From assembly GCA_964246185.1 (NCBI GenBank), contig CAXTPP010000028.1, positions 1-31,746 on the forward strand: a DNA stretch of 31,746 nt. The letters run 5' to 3'. Shown one piece after another: positions 18,751 through 24,648 of this stretch. Below the pieces are notes generated by a model. It made no database searches. It was not told the origin of the DNA and worked only from the letters and a program-made list of their open reading frames with translations. Made by a program: the position numbers and the translations under genes. Origin of the DNA: LMUY01 sp964246185. GTDB taxonomy: Bacteria; Pseudomonadota; Alphaproteobacteria; Acetobacterales; Acetobacteraceae. How positions within the stretch are numbered: position 1 is the first letter of the stretch; every line of letters starts with the position of its first letter.

Positions 18751-19294
18751 GCGCCTCCGACGGCGTGTCTGGCTTGGACGGCGCGGTCGCGGCGATCAGC
18801 GCATCCGTCAGCACCAGCTTGGCCCGGCGCAAATCCGCTAGCGGCAGCGCCACCTCCGTCCCGTCGTCCAGCCGCAGCCGGGCCGTTGTCTCGTCGGCGC
18901 CGAGCACCGTGCCGGTGAAGCGCTTGCGGCCCTCGATCGGCATGTTCACCTCGGCCTTCGCCTGATGGCCGGCGAAGCGCGCCCAATCCTTCGACCGGGT
19001 CAGCGGCCGGTCGATCCCGGCGCTGCTGACCTCCAGCGTCCAGGCGGTCTTGATCACGTCCGCCACGTCCAGCGCCGCGCTCACCACGTCGTTGATGCGC
19101 TCGCAGTCCTCGATGTTGATCAGCGAGCCATCCGCCCGGTCCGCCATCACCTGCACCGTCGGACGCTCGCGCCCCAGGACGGCGATGCGGACGATCTCAT
19201 AGCCCATGTAGCCCATGGTCAGCTCGATCTCCGCGGCGATCCGCGCTTCGAGCGTGGCCTGTTGGCTGGAAGGTTCGGTGCTGTCGTTGTCCAA
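18743..19294 (-). CDS. rimP: Ribosome maturation factor RimP
   Basis: 183 residues from the TTG at 19294. RimP helps 30S maturation. Visible are the N-terminal domain ending in YEIVRIAVLGRERPTVQVMADR, then INIEDCERINDVVSAALDV, the conserved LEVSSAGIDRPLTRSKDWARFAG and a C-terminal Sm-like part (GTVLGADETTARLRLDDG). No ATG exists in a suitable place. The frame extends upstream to another TTG at 19330, but that would translate through the terminator-like hairpin at 19300-19324, so the TTG after the T-run (giving MDNDS...) is preferred; no clear ribosome site precedes it. First gene of the nusA operon. Confidence 0.88.
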   Translation of the reverse strand: MDNDSTEPSSQQATLEARIAAEIELTMGYMGYEIVRIAVLGRERPTVQVMADRADGSLINIEDCERINDVVSAALDVADVIKTAWTLEVSSAGIDRPLTRSKDWARFAGHQAKAEVNMPIEGRKRFTGTVLGADETTARLRLDDGTEVALPLADLRRAKLVLTDALIAATAPSKPDTPSEALN

Positions 19295-19299
19295 AACGC

Positions 19300-19324
19300 A
19301 AAAAGGTGGCCGGTTAGGGCCACC
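19300..19324 (-). terminator. Terminator-like hairpin in the rimP leader (candidate attenuator)
   Basis: GGTGGCC and GGCCACC pair perfectly around a 6-base loop (19305-19324) and the minus strand then has TTTTT (19300-19304). This is a textbook intrinsic terminator. It lies about 30-50 bases after the predicted transcription start and just before rimP, so it would end the operon transcript early. A rimP-leader attenuator has been proposed in other Proteobacteria (from memory). Confidence 0.8.
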
Positions 19325-19357
19325 CTCCAAGAAGCCGGAGAATGATCGAGTGTGCCT

Positions 19358-19386
19358 AAGCTAACGGGAATTACGCGGGGTTTCAA
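19358..19386 (-). promoter_or_regulatory. Sigma70 promoter of the rimP-nusA-infB operon
   Basis: On the minus strand TTGAAA (19381-19386) is followed after exactly 17 bp by TAGCTT (19358-19363). The predicted start is near 19350, giving a leader of about 55 bases that contains the attenuator hairpin. Confidence 0.72.
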
Positions 19387-19442
19387 GCCCGCGTATCCCG
19401 CCCGGTCTAGTCTCGTTAGACTGGCTTACCAGCTAAGCTCGA

Positions 19443-19643
19443 TTACTGGCCGTTCTGGTGCTGCGTCAGCTGCTGCTCGTTCAGCTTCGCGGTTTCCGTG
19501 TCGCCGCTGCGGTTGCCGGCGTCGTTCTTGTGGTTGACGTGGCTGTAAGGGTGCTTCGCGTTGGCGGCCAAGGCTGCCGGCGAAGCAAGCAGGCCGCCTA
19601 CCGACAGGGCTGCCAAGGCGGTAAGCACAACGGTGTTCTTCAT
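19443..19643 (-). CDS. Small secreted protein with HPYSHV-HKNDAGN motif (paralogue 1)
   Basis: 66 residues. Residues 1-26 form a clear signal peptide (MKN start, hydrophobic core, cleavage after ALA). The mature part is about 40 polar residues with KHPYSHVNHKNDAGNRSGD, then a Gln/Asn-rich end. No cysteine. It closely resembles the next small gene at 19781-19948 in the His/Asn/Asp motif, so the two are paralogues. The function is unknown; the His/Asp content allows metal binding, but that is only a possibility. The ATG at 19643 is chosen because it starts the signal peptide. Confidence 0.7.
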   Translation of the reverse strand: MKNTVVLTALAALSVGGLLASPAALAANAKHPYSHVNHKNDAGNRSGDTETAKLNEQQLTQHQNGQ

Positions 19644-19780
19644 GATGCTATACTCGTGAGGTTGCGAAGCCGTCCAAACGTCGCGCATACGAATCAGTTG
19701 CCTAAAAGGTGAACGCGATTAACGTGCGTAAGGCGTCACCGCACCGGGCGGCGGCGGGTTGCCTCCCTGGTAGTTGCCGT

Positions 19781-19948
19781 TCAGCTACCCGCGTTCAAGT
19801 GGCCCACCTTCGCGTCGCCTGTATCATTGCCGGCATCGTTCTTATGATGGACATTGGCATACGGCTTGCCTGCATGCGCCGCGAAGGCGGGGCTGGCCGA
19901 TTCGCCCAGAACCAGCGTGAACGCTGAGAGAATGATGGCTGCCTTCAT
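19781..19948 (-). CDS. Small secreted protein with KPYANV-HKNDAGN motif (paralogue 2)
   Basis: 55 residues. A signal peptide (1-23, cleavage after AFA) is followed by about 32 mature residues with KPYANVHHKNDAGNDTGD and a short tail. It shares PY-x2-V-x-HKNDAGN-x2-GD with its neighbour at 19443-19643. A GGGAG ribosome site precedes the ATG, which lies 38 bp after the stop of the nitrile-hydratase-alpha-like gene, so it may be the last member of that operon. The function is unknown. Confidence 0.68.
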   Translation of the reverse strand: MKAAIILSAFTLVLGESASPAFAAHAGKPYANVHHKNDAGNDTGDAKVGHLNAGS

Positions 19949-19986
19949 GACGCGCAACTCCCAAGTCAACGCCGCGCAGCGACGTC

Positions 19987-20592
19987 CTAGCGATGTGAAG
20001 GTTCCGCAGGCACCGTGACGCCGATCATGTCGCCATCGCTGACCAAGCCGGCCAGGTCAGCCTCACGCCACCCATCGGTGCCCGGCGGGCGCAGCGGCAG
20101 CACCATCCAACGGTAGTCGGCGGTGCTGTCCACCACCTGGATGGCGGTGCCCGGCGGCAGCACGGTCCGCCACTCCGCCAGCACGCCCGCTGGGTCCCGC
20201 ACGGCGCGGGCGCGATAGGCGGCGGACTTGAACCAGAACGGCGGGTAGCCGAGCACGGCTCGCGGATAGCAGCTGCACAGGGTACAGACGACGAGGTGGT
20301 GCAAGCCCAGCTCGTTCGCCAGCACGCCCAGCGGCGGCGCGCCCCGCATCGGGATGCCCGCCTGCTCCGCCGCGGTCGTGCCATCCCGCAGCATCAGCTC
20401 GCGGTATGCCGGGTCGAGCCAGGCGCGGGCCACCATGCGGGCGCCCTGGCCGGGGCTGGCGCTGTCGGTCGCGGCGACTCGCTCGGCGATCTCGGCTGAG
20501 GACACGATGCCCTTCGCCTCCAGCAGGCTCCTGACCGCGGCGAGCAGGCGTCCGCTGTCCGCCTGCAACAGGGCTAGATCGGCGTCAGCCAT
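19987..20592 (-). CDS. Nitrile hydratase alpha / thiocyanate hydrolase gamma-like metal subunit
   Basis: 201 residues. The metal claw VCTLCSC is at 102-108; the three cysteines plus backbone amides hold a non-corrin cobalt or non-heme iron, with two cysteines normally oxidised to sulfenic and sulfinic acid. Thr at the second position after the first Cys is the cobalt-type signature. GYPPFWFKSAAYRARAVRDP follows as in the family, and the ending (VVDSTADYRWMVLPLRPPGTDG) matches nitrile hydratase alpha. It overlaps the upstream C-terminal beta-half gene by 19 bp. Substrate could be a nitrile (giving an amide) or thiocyanate (giving carbonyl sulfide and ammonia); sequence alone does not decide. 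Confidence 0.88.
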   Translation of the reverse strand: MADADLALLQADSGRLLAAVRSLLEAKGIVSSAEIAERVAATDSASPGQGARMVARAWLDPAYRELMLRDGTTAAEQAGIPMRGAPPLGVLANELGLHHLVVCTLCSCYPRAVLGYPPFWFKSAAYRARAVRDPAGVLAEWRTVLPPGTAIQVVDSTADYRWMVLPLRPPGTDGWREADLAGLVSDGDMIGVTVPAEPSHR

Positions 20593-20858
20593 GGCTCGAA
20601 TACCTCCACAAGCAGGGTGGCCGTGCTCCCCGGCCAGATGGGACCGAACGCCACGTGATAAAGCGGCAGCCGGGCCGCTGGGCGGGCGAAGGCGAGGTCT
20701 TCCGGGTTGGGGAAGTCGCCCAGGTGGCGCACCACCGTGCCTTGGCGGCCGCGCAGGTAGTGCGGCGTGCGGATGTGCACGGGGCCGTGCGCCTCCGGCC
20801 AGTCGTCCCGCACGCGCACGGCTGCGCCCGGCCTGAAGCCCGGCTTGAAACAGGTCAT
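20574..20858 (-). CDS. Nitrile hydratase beta C-terminal half (ScnA-like split subunit)
   Basis: 94 residues equal to the SH3-like barrel that ends nitrile hydratase beta: FRPGAAVRVRD, then HIRTPHYLRGRQGTVVRHLG, LYHVAFGPIWPG and a final acidic EVFEPWL. In ordinary nitrile hydratase this is fused to the helical N-terminal half; here it is a separate gene whose ATG overlaps the N-half stop by 4 bp (ATGA, 20855-20858). In Thiobacillus thioparus thiocyanate hydrolase the order scnB-scnA-scnC is the same as here. Start chosen by that overlap; the frame is open further upstream but reads through the neighbouring gene. Confidence 0.84.
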   Translation of the reverse strand: MTCFKPGFRPGAAVRVRDDWPEAHGPVHIRTPHYLRGRQGTVVRHLGDFPNPEDLAFARPAARLPLYHVAFGPIWPGSTATLLVEVFEPWLTPI

Positions 20859-21211
20859 CGCAACGCCGCCGCCAGCTCCGCCGCCGAGATCACGCCGCGG
20901 GCCAGCAGGTTGCCGGCGATGGAGCGTATCCACCGCTGGTAGTAGCCGAGCCGGTGGTACTCCGCTTCCGGGATCGCCTCAATGCCCCGGCGCAGCTCGT
21001 CCACGCCCATCACGCCTTTGGAGCCCAGCAGGCCGCGGAGCGCGTCCACCTGCCGGTCGAACTCGGTCAGCGCGTGGGCGCCGGTGTCGATCGGCTCGCA
21101 TAGGAACTTGGGCACCCCGCCGATATCGTGGTGCGCCCGTGCCGGGGCGTCGCCAGGTTCCGTCTTGCCGCTTCCAGGCTCTGTCTTGCCGTTCATTGGC
21201 TTGCCGCTCAT
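20855..21211 (-). CDS. Nitrile hydratase beta N-terminal half (ScnB-like split subunit)
   Basis: 118 residues. After a short variable start with two GKTEPG repeats (residues 8-20), the body matches the helical N-terminal half of nitrile hydratase beta: HHDIGGVPKF (27-36), FDRQVDALRGLLGSKGVM, then EAIPEAEYHRLGYYQRWI, where family members have the PPAEYL-x3-YYE-x-W pattern. The protein stops where the beta subunit of two-subunit enzymes continues. The ATG at 21211 overlaps the stop of the SH3 gene by 4 bp. Together with the next two genes it would build a three-polypeptide enzyme, as in thiocyanate hydrolase or toyocamycin nitrile hydratase. Confidence 0.85.
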   Translation of the reverse strand: MSGKPMNGKTEPGSGKTEPGDAPARAHHDIGGVPKFLCEPIDTGAHALTEFDRQVDALRGLLGSKGVMGVDELRRGIEAIPEAEYHRLGYYQRWIRSIAGNLLARGVISAAELAAALR

Positions 21212-21954
21212 TGGATGGCCTCGCCGGGGTATGCGCCCCAGAACGCGTCGCGCTTCAGCCAGCCATGATAGTCACCGACCTGCACCTCGCACCAGGGCGC
21301 GCTGGCGTCGCAGGCGCGCAGGCGGCCGATCACGCCGGGCTTCAGCCGGGCCACCGGGGCCGCGCCGTCCTGCGGGGCGGACCGCACGGTCTGCTCGCCG
21401 CCAGCCACCACGAAGCTGCGCCGGCCGGACAGGGTCGCCTGGTGCACCCAGCCCTTCACGCCCTCCTGGTCCGCCACCAGCCGCCAGACCTCGAATTCGC
21501 GTTCGATCTGCACAGGCAGGTCGCGGCGCCTGTATACCCACTCGATCGGGTAGCGCAGGCCGGGGCCGGTGCGCAGGTTCACGTCGTCGGTCTTGAGCGA
21601 TGCGAAACGCGGCAGCGGCAGGCCGGTGTTGCTGCCTTTCGGGGACTCCGCCGGAATGACGGCCGCGGCAGGCGGAGGCGGCTCTGCAGCCTTGGCGGGT
21701 GTCGGCTTGGCGGTCGCGACCGCTGGCTTGCCAGTCAGTGGCTTGCCCGCGACCGGCTTGCCAACCACCGTCTTGGGAGACGCCGTCTTGGGAGAGGCTG
21801 AAGCAGTGGTCTTTGCCGCGGGTGCAGGGACATGGTGCACCGGCTTGCCGGGCGGAGCATCCGCTGCGCCGGCGAACACCGGCAGCATGGCTAGTGTCGC
21901 GGCACGCAGGGTGCGGCTTCCTGCCAGCCGGCGGCAGGACTGGCGCCTCAGCAC
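21208..21954 (-). CDS. Secreted bacterial SH3-domain protein
   Basis: 248 residues from a GTG at 21954. The N-terminus (RRQSCRR, then LRAATLAMLPVFAGA, cleavage before AD) is a plausible signal peptide and selects this start, which overlaps the DsrE stop by 7 bp. A low-complexity Lys/Pro/Ala linker with GKP and SPKT repeats (about 45-100) follows. Two bacterial SH3-like domains come next: one around DDVNLRTGPGLRYPIEWVY and GVKGWVHQATLSGRR, and a second around EQTVRSAPQDGAAPVARL and WCEVQVGDYHGWLKRD. Such proteins are exported and often bind the cell wall. Why it is coupled to a nitrile-hydratase-like enzyme is not clear. Confidence 0.82.
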   Translation of the reverse strand: MLRRQSCRRLAGSRTLRAATLAMLPVFAGAADAPPGKPVHHVPAPAAKTTASASPKTASPKTVVGKPVAGKPLTGKPAVATAKPTPAKAAEPPPPAAAVIPAESPKGSNTGLPLPRFASLKTDDVNLRTGPGLRYPIEWVYRRRDLPVQIEREFEVWRLVADQEGVKGWVHQATLSGRRSFVVAGGEQTVRSAPQDGAAPVARLKPGVIGRLRACDASAPWCEVQVGDYHGWLKRDAFWGAYPGEAIQ

Positions 21955-22325
21955 GTAATGACGTGACCGCCGCGCACGGCTTCCAGGAACGTGGCGACGC
22001 CGGCGACGGCCACGCCCGGCAGCAGCAACGCCGGGTCGATCGACTCTGCCAGCAACCCGGCCTCGCAGGCCAGCATGCGGACGCCGAGTTCGGCCGCCGC
22101 CTCCCGCAATGTGTCGAACCCGGCGACGCCGCGGGCGACGATGGCGGCGTCCCGCCCGGCATCCTCCAGGCCACCCCAGTCCACCAGCAGCGCCCGGCAC
22201 CCGGCGTTGGCGGCGAACAGCGTCACGTCCCGTCCCAGGGCCGCCGCGGCGGTGGCGAGCACGAAGGCGTAGTGCGCCCGGTCATGCGCGCCGGACAGCA
22301 GCAGCACGCCCAAAGGTTCAGTCAT
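21948..22325 (-). CDS. DsrE-like protein
   Basis: 125 residues with the DsrE/TusD fold pattern: GVLLLSGAHDRAHYAFVLATAAAALGRDVTLF near the start, then a variable middle and GVRMLACEAGLLAESI with Cys87 at the place of the conserved sulfur-carrying cysteine of this superfamily. Other cysteines are Cys43 and the C-terminal residue Cys125. DsrE-type proteins carry sulfur as persulfide or bind small ligands. The ATG overlaps the ThiF-like gene's stop by 4 bp (22322-22325). Its partner is the E1-like enzyme upstream, so sulfur transfer is a reasonable but unproven role. The frame is open further upstream; the ATG gives the domain start. Confidence 0.78.
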   Translation of the reverse strand: MTEPLGVLLLSGAHDRAHYAFVLATAAAALGRDVTLFAANAGCRALLVDWGGLEDAGRDAAIVARGVAGFDTLREAAAELGVRMLACEAGLLAESIDPALLLPGVAVAGVATFLEAVRGGHVITC

Positions 22326-23119
22326 GAAGGAGGCAGGCCGGCATGGTTGGGGCAGGCCGGGTCCTGCGGCAGGCGGATGGTGCGGAACCGGGCGCCCAAC
22401 GCGTCCCAGATCAGCAGCCGGCCGGCCAGGCTGTCGCCGACCCCCAGCACCTCCTTCAGCACCTCCGCCGCCTGCAGGGTGCCCATCACGCCGGTGACGG
22501 CGCCCAGCACGCCGGCCTCGCCGCATGTCGGGACGGCGCCCGGCGGCGGCTCGGTGGGGTGCAGGCAACGGTAGCAGGGGCCGCTGCGCTTGAAGGTGGC
22601 CAATTGCCCGTCGAAGCGCAGCACGGCGGCGGAGACGAGCGTCTTGCCCGCCCTCATGCAGGCGTCGTTCAGCAGGTAGCGGGTCGGGAAGTTGTCGCTG
22701 CCGTCGCAGGCCAAGTCGTACGCGCCGACCAGGGCGGCCACGTTGGCGGCGGTCAGCCGGACACGGTGCAGCTCCAGCCGGGTGCCAGGGTTCAGCGCCG
22801 CGACGCTGGCGGCGAGGGAGGTCACTTTGGGTTGGCCAATGCGGGCGGTGGTGTGCGCCACCTGGCGCTGCAGGTTGGACAGCTCCACGTCGTCGTCGTC
22901 CACCACGCCGATGGCGCCGATGCCGGCGGCGGCCAGGTAGAGCACCAAGGGGCAGCCAAGCCCGCCGGCGCCGACGACGAGCACGCGGGCGGCGCGCAGG
23001 GCTGCTTGCCCCGTGCCGCCCACTTCGGCAAGCAGTATGTTGCGCGAGTAGCGCGTGACCTCGTCGTCGGTGAAATCGAGGTCCAAGCCGGGAAGCTCAG
23101 ACCTTCTCGACCTGGCCAT
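22322..23119 (-). CDS. E1-like adenylyltransferase of the HesA/MoeB/ThiF family
   Basis: 265 residues. The nucleotide motif GAGGLG is at 50-55, DDDDVELSNLQRQ at 74-86, and the PTCGEAGVLGAV motif carries the likely catalytic Cys199. The zinc pair CYRC (182-185) is present, but the second pair reads CPNH (256-259), so His replaces the final Cys of MoeB. The family adenylates the C-terminal Gly-Gly of a ubiquitin-like sulfur carrier (MoaD or ThiS); no carrier gene is in the window. The ATG at 23119 lies 23 bp inside nusG; a TTG at 23086 is possible. Coupled to the DsrE gene downstream. Confidence 0.86.
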   Translation of the reverse strand: MARSRRSELPGLDLDFTDDEVTRYSRNILLAEVGGTGQAALRAARVLVVGAGGLGCPLVLYLAAAGIGAIGVVDDDDVELSNLQRQVAHTTARIGQPKVTSLAASVAALNPGTRLELHRVRLTAANVAALVGAYDLACDGSDNFPTRYLLNDACMRAGKTLVSAAVLRFDGQLATFKRSGPCYRCLHPTEPPPGAVPTCGEAGVLGAVTGVMGTLQAAEVLKEVLGVGDSLAGRLLIWDALGARFRTIRLPQDPACPNHAGLPPS

Positions 23120-23627
23120 ATTCCAGGTCGACCGGGGTGGACCGGCCGAAGATCGAGACCGACACCTTCACGCGGCCCTTCTCCTCGTCGATCTCCTCCA
23201 CGGTGCCGTTGAACGAGGTGAACGGCCCGTCGGCCACCCGCACCTGCTCGCCGACCTCGAACAGAACGGCGGGGCGGGGACGCTCCACGCCCTCGGCGGA
23301 CTGCTTGATGATGCGGTCGGCCTCGGCCTCGCTGATCGCCTGCGGCTTAGTCTTGCTGCCGAGGAAGCCGGTGACCTTGGGCGTGTCCTTGATGAGGTGC
23401 CAGGTGTCGTCCGTCATCTCCATCTTGACCAGCACGTAGCCGGGGAAGAACTTGCGCTCCGCCTGGATCTTCTGGCCGCGCTTCAGCTCGACGACCTCCT
23501 CGGAGGGGACCAGCACGTCGTCCACCAGGTCGGCCAGGCCCTTGCGGGCGGCTTGCTCCTTCACCTGCTCGGCGATCTTCTTCTCGAAGCCCGAATAGAC
23601 GTGCACGACATACCAGCGCTTGGCCAA
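23097..23627 (-). CDS. nusG: Transcription termination/antitermination protein NusG
   Basis: 176 residues from a TTG at 23627. The NGN domain shows KRWYVVHVYSGFEKKIAEQV, RKFFPGYVLVKMEM and TPKVTGFLG; the KOW domain shows FEVGEQVRVADGPFTSFNG and VSIFGRSTPVDLEYGQVEKV. The TTG start gives the usual MAKRWYVV opening and has AGAGG 9-13 bases upstream; an ATG 11 codons earlier lacks support. NusG links RNA polymerase with ribosomes or Rho. It lies after secE as usual, but instead of rplK the ThiF-like gene follows and overlaps it by 23 bp. Confidence 0.95.
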   Translation of the reverse strand: MAKRWYVVHVYSGFEKKIAEQVKEQAARKGLADLVDDVLVPSEEVVELKRGQKIQAERKFFPGYVLVKMEMTDDTWHLIKDTPKVTGFLGSKTKPQAISEAEADRIIKQSAEGVERPRPAVLFEVGEQVRVADGPFTSFNGTVEEIDEEKGRVKVSVSIFGRSTPVDLEYGQVEKV

Positions 23628-23660
23628 AACCTTGAACCTCTGACTAGAGCAATCATCCAA

Positions 23661-23780
23661 GCAGGGCCCTGCCCTGCACCCAAAGGGGCCGACTTTTGCA
23701 AGGGGCGTCCCCTCTCCCCCTTACATAAGGTGTCCAGAGGACGACCGTCCTATGGCGGGGTTCGGGGCAGAGCCCGATCT
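23661..23780 (-). repeat. Dispersed intergenic repeat A, copy 2
   Basis: Read on the minus strand it starts AGATCGGG, has ACCCCGCCATAGGACGGTCG running into the core AGGACGGTCGTCCT (23738-23751), then CTCTGGACACCTTATGTAA, and ends GTGCAGGGCAGGGCCCTGC. It matches the copy at 28093-28177 very closely over the first ~55 bases and then diverges with extra bases in the middle. It fills most of the 181-bp gap between secE and nusG, which is normally a short spacer within one transcript. Confidence 0.8.
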
Positions 23781-23808
23781 GCTCCTCGTCGCTTTCTCTA
23801 CACCCCAA

Positions 23809-24009
23809 CTAAACCGAAGCGCCAAACAGGATACGGACGCCAAGCCCGGACAGCTGATCGACCACGAAGAAGAACACCGCGGCGGCGGCGGCCATCGCGA
23901 ACACCAGCCCGGTGGTGACCAGCGTCTCCCTGCGGGACGGCCAGGTGACCTTTGCGACTTCGGCGCGGACTTCACGCACGAACTGAGCCGGAGCGACTGC
24001 CACGACCAT
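23809..24009 (-). CDS. secE: Preprotein translocase subunit SecE
   Basis: 66 residues, the short single-helix form of SecE. It shows the amphipathic segment REVRAEVAKVTWPSRRET (12-29) with the WPSR motif, then one membrane helix (about 33-52) and a short periplasmic tail. It clamps SecY in the inner-membrane translocon. The ATG at 24009 is 34 bp after the tRNA-Trp 3' end, so tRNA-Trp-secE-nusG are probably co-transcribed, the usual order. The longer frame upstream reads through the tRNA and is not real. Confidence 0.95.
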   Translation of the reverse strand: MVVAVAPAQFVREVRAEVAKVTWPSRRETLVTTGLVFAMAAAAAVFFFVVDQLSGLGVRILFGASV

Positions 24010-24042
24010 GCCTTTCCAAAAGATGACCTGAGTGGACCGGGC

Positions 24043-24119
24043 TGGCAGGGGCGGAGGGTCTCGAACCCGCAACCTCCGGTTTTGGAGACCGGCGCTCTAG
24101 CCAATTGAGCTACACCCCT
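24043..24119 (-). tRNA. tRNA-Trp (CCA anticodon)
   Basis: 77 bases including an encoded 3' CCA. The acceptor pair AGGGGTG/CGCCCCT, the D-arm AGCTCAATTGGC, the anticodon loop CTCCAAA with anticodon CCA and the T-arm GGTTCGAGACC are all readable on the minus strand. It lies directly upstream of secE, the common position. Confidence 0.97.
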
Positions 24120-24144
24120 GCACGGCCCGAGCGGGCAGGCGCGG

Positions 24145-24173
24145 TATCAAGAGCGCGGCGCGTTCGATGTCAA
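24145..24173 (-). promoter_or_regulatory. Promoter of tRNA-Trp-secE-nusG
   Basis: On the minus strand a perfect -35 TTGACA (24168-24173) and a -10 TTGATA (24145-24150) are 17 bp apart, 25 bp before the tRNA. It is back to back with the pyp promoter. Confidence 0.75.
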
Positions 24174-24187
24174 GTACGGCATCTCAG

Positions 24188-24217
24188 TTGCCGAATGTTA
24201 ACTGAACATACTATAGC
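24188..24217 (+). promoter_or_regulatory. Candidate promoter and operator of the PYP gene
   Basis: TTGCCG (24188-24193) and CTATAG/TATAGC (24211-24217) are 17-18 bp apart, 25 bp before the PYP ATG. In the spacer ATGTT (24195-24199) and AACAT (24205-24209) form an inverted repeat with a 5-base centre, a possible operator. The region is AT-rich compared with the surrounding DNA. Confidence 0.55.
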
Positions 24218-24242
24218 ATTTGCCATCCCGAGGAGGTGGCAC

Positions 24243-24629
24243 ATGGACTCTCTCACTCGCATCGAGTTCGCGCAGGACGACCTTGACAATGTCATGACGA
24301 AGCTGACGCCCGACGAGATCGACGCACTGGCTTTCGGCGCGATCCAACTGGACGCGAGCGGCAAGATACTGACGTTCAACACCACGGAAAGCCAAATCAC
24401 CGGACGCAAGAAGGAAAACGTGATTGGCCGCAACTTCTTCAAAGAAGTGGCGCCCTGCTGCAACAAGCCCGGTTTCCGCGGCGTCTTCGATGCTGGGGTG
24501 CGCGCCGGCAAGCTGAATGCGATCTTCGACTATACTTTTGACTACGTAATGAAACCGACGCGCGTCAAGATACACATGAAAAGCGCTGTTGCAGACGGCA
24601 CCTACTGGGTGTTTGTCAAGCGGCTCTGA
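24243..24629 (+). CDS. pyp: Photoactive yellow protein (PYP), blue-light PAS receptor
   Basis: 128 residues (the Halorhodospira protein has 125) and collinear with it. Cys72 in VAPC (Cys69 equivalent) would carry p-coumarate; Glu49, Thr53, Arg55 and Met103 match Glu46, Thr50, Arg52 and Met100. The C-terminal half (FDYTFDYVMKPTRVKIHMK, TYWVFVKRL) is nearly identical to known PYPs. Phe45 replaces Tyr42, which normally hydrogen-bonds the chromophore. The ATG follows AGGAGG by six bases. By hand count its GC is about 56%, clearly below its neighbours. It stands alone between tRNA-Trp and tRNA-Gly, without the tyrosine ammonia lyase or coumarate-CoA ligase genes that make and load the chromophore; these must be elsewhere if the protein is active. 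Confidence 0.95.
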   Translation: MDSLTRIEFAQDDLDNVMTKLTPDEIDALAFGAIQLDASGKILTFNTTESQITGRKKENVIGRNFFKEVAPCCNKPGFRGVFDAGVRAGKLNAIFDYTFDYVMKPTRVKIHMKSAVADGTYWVFVKRL

Positions 24630-24648
24630 CCGGCTGCGGCGGGGTGGG

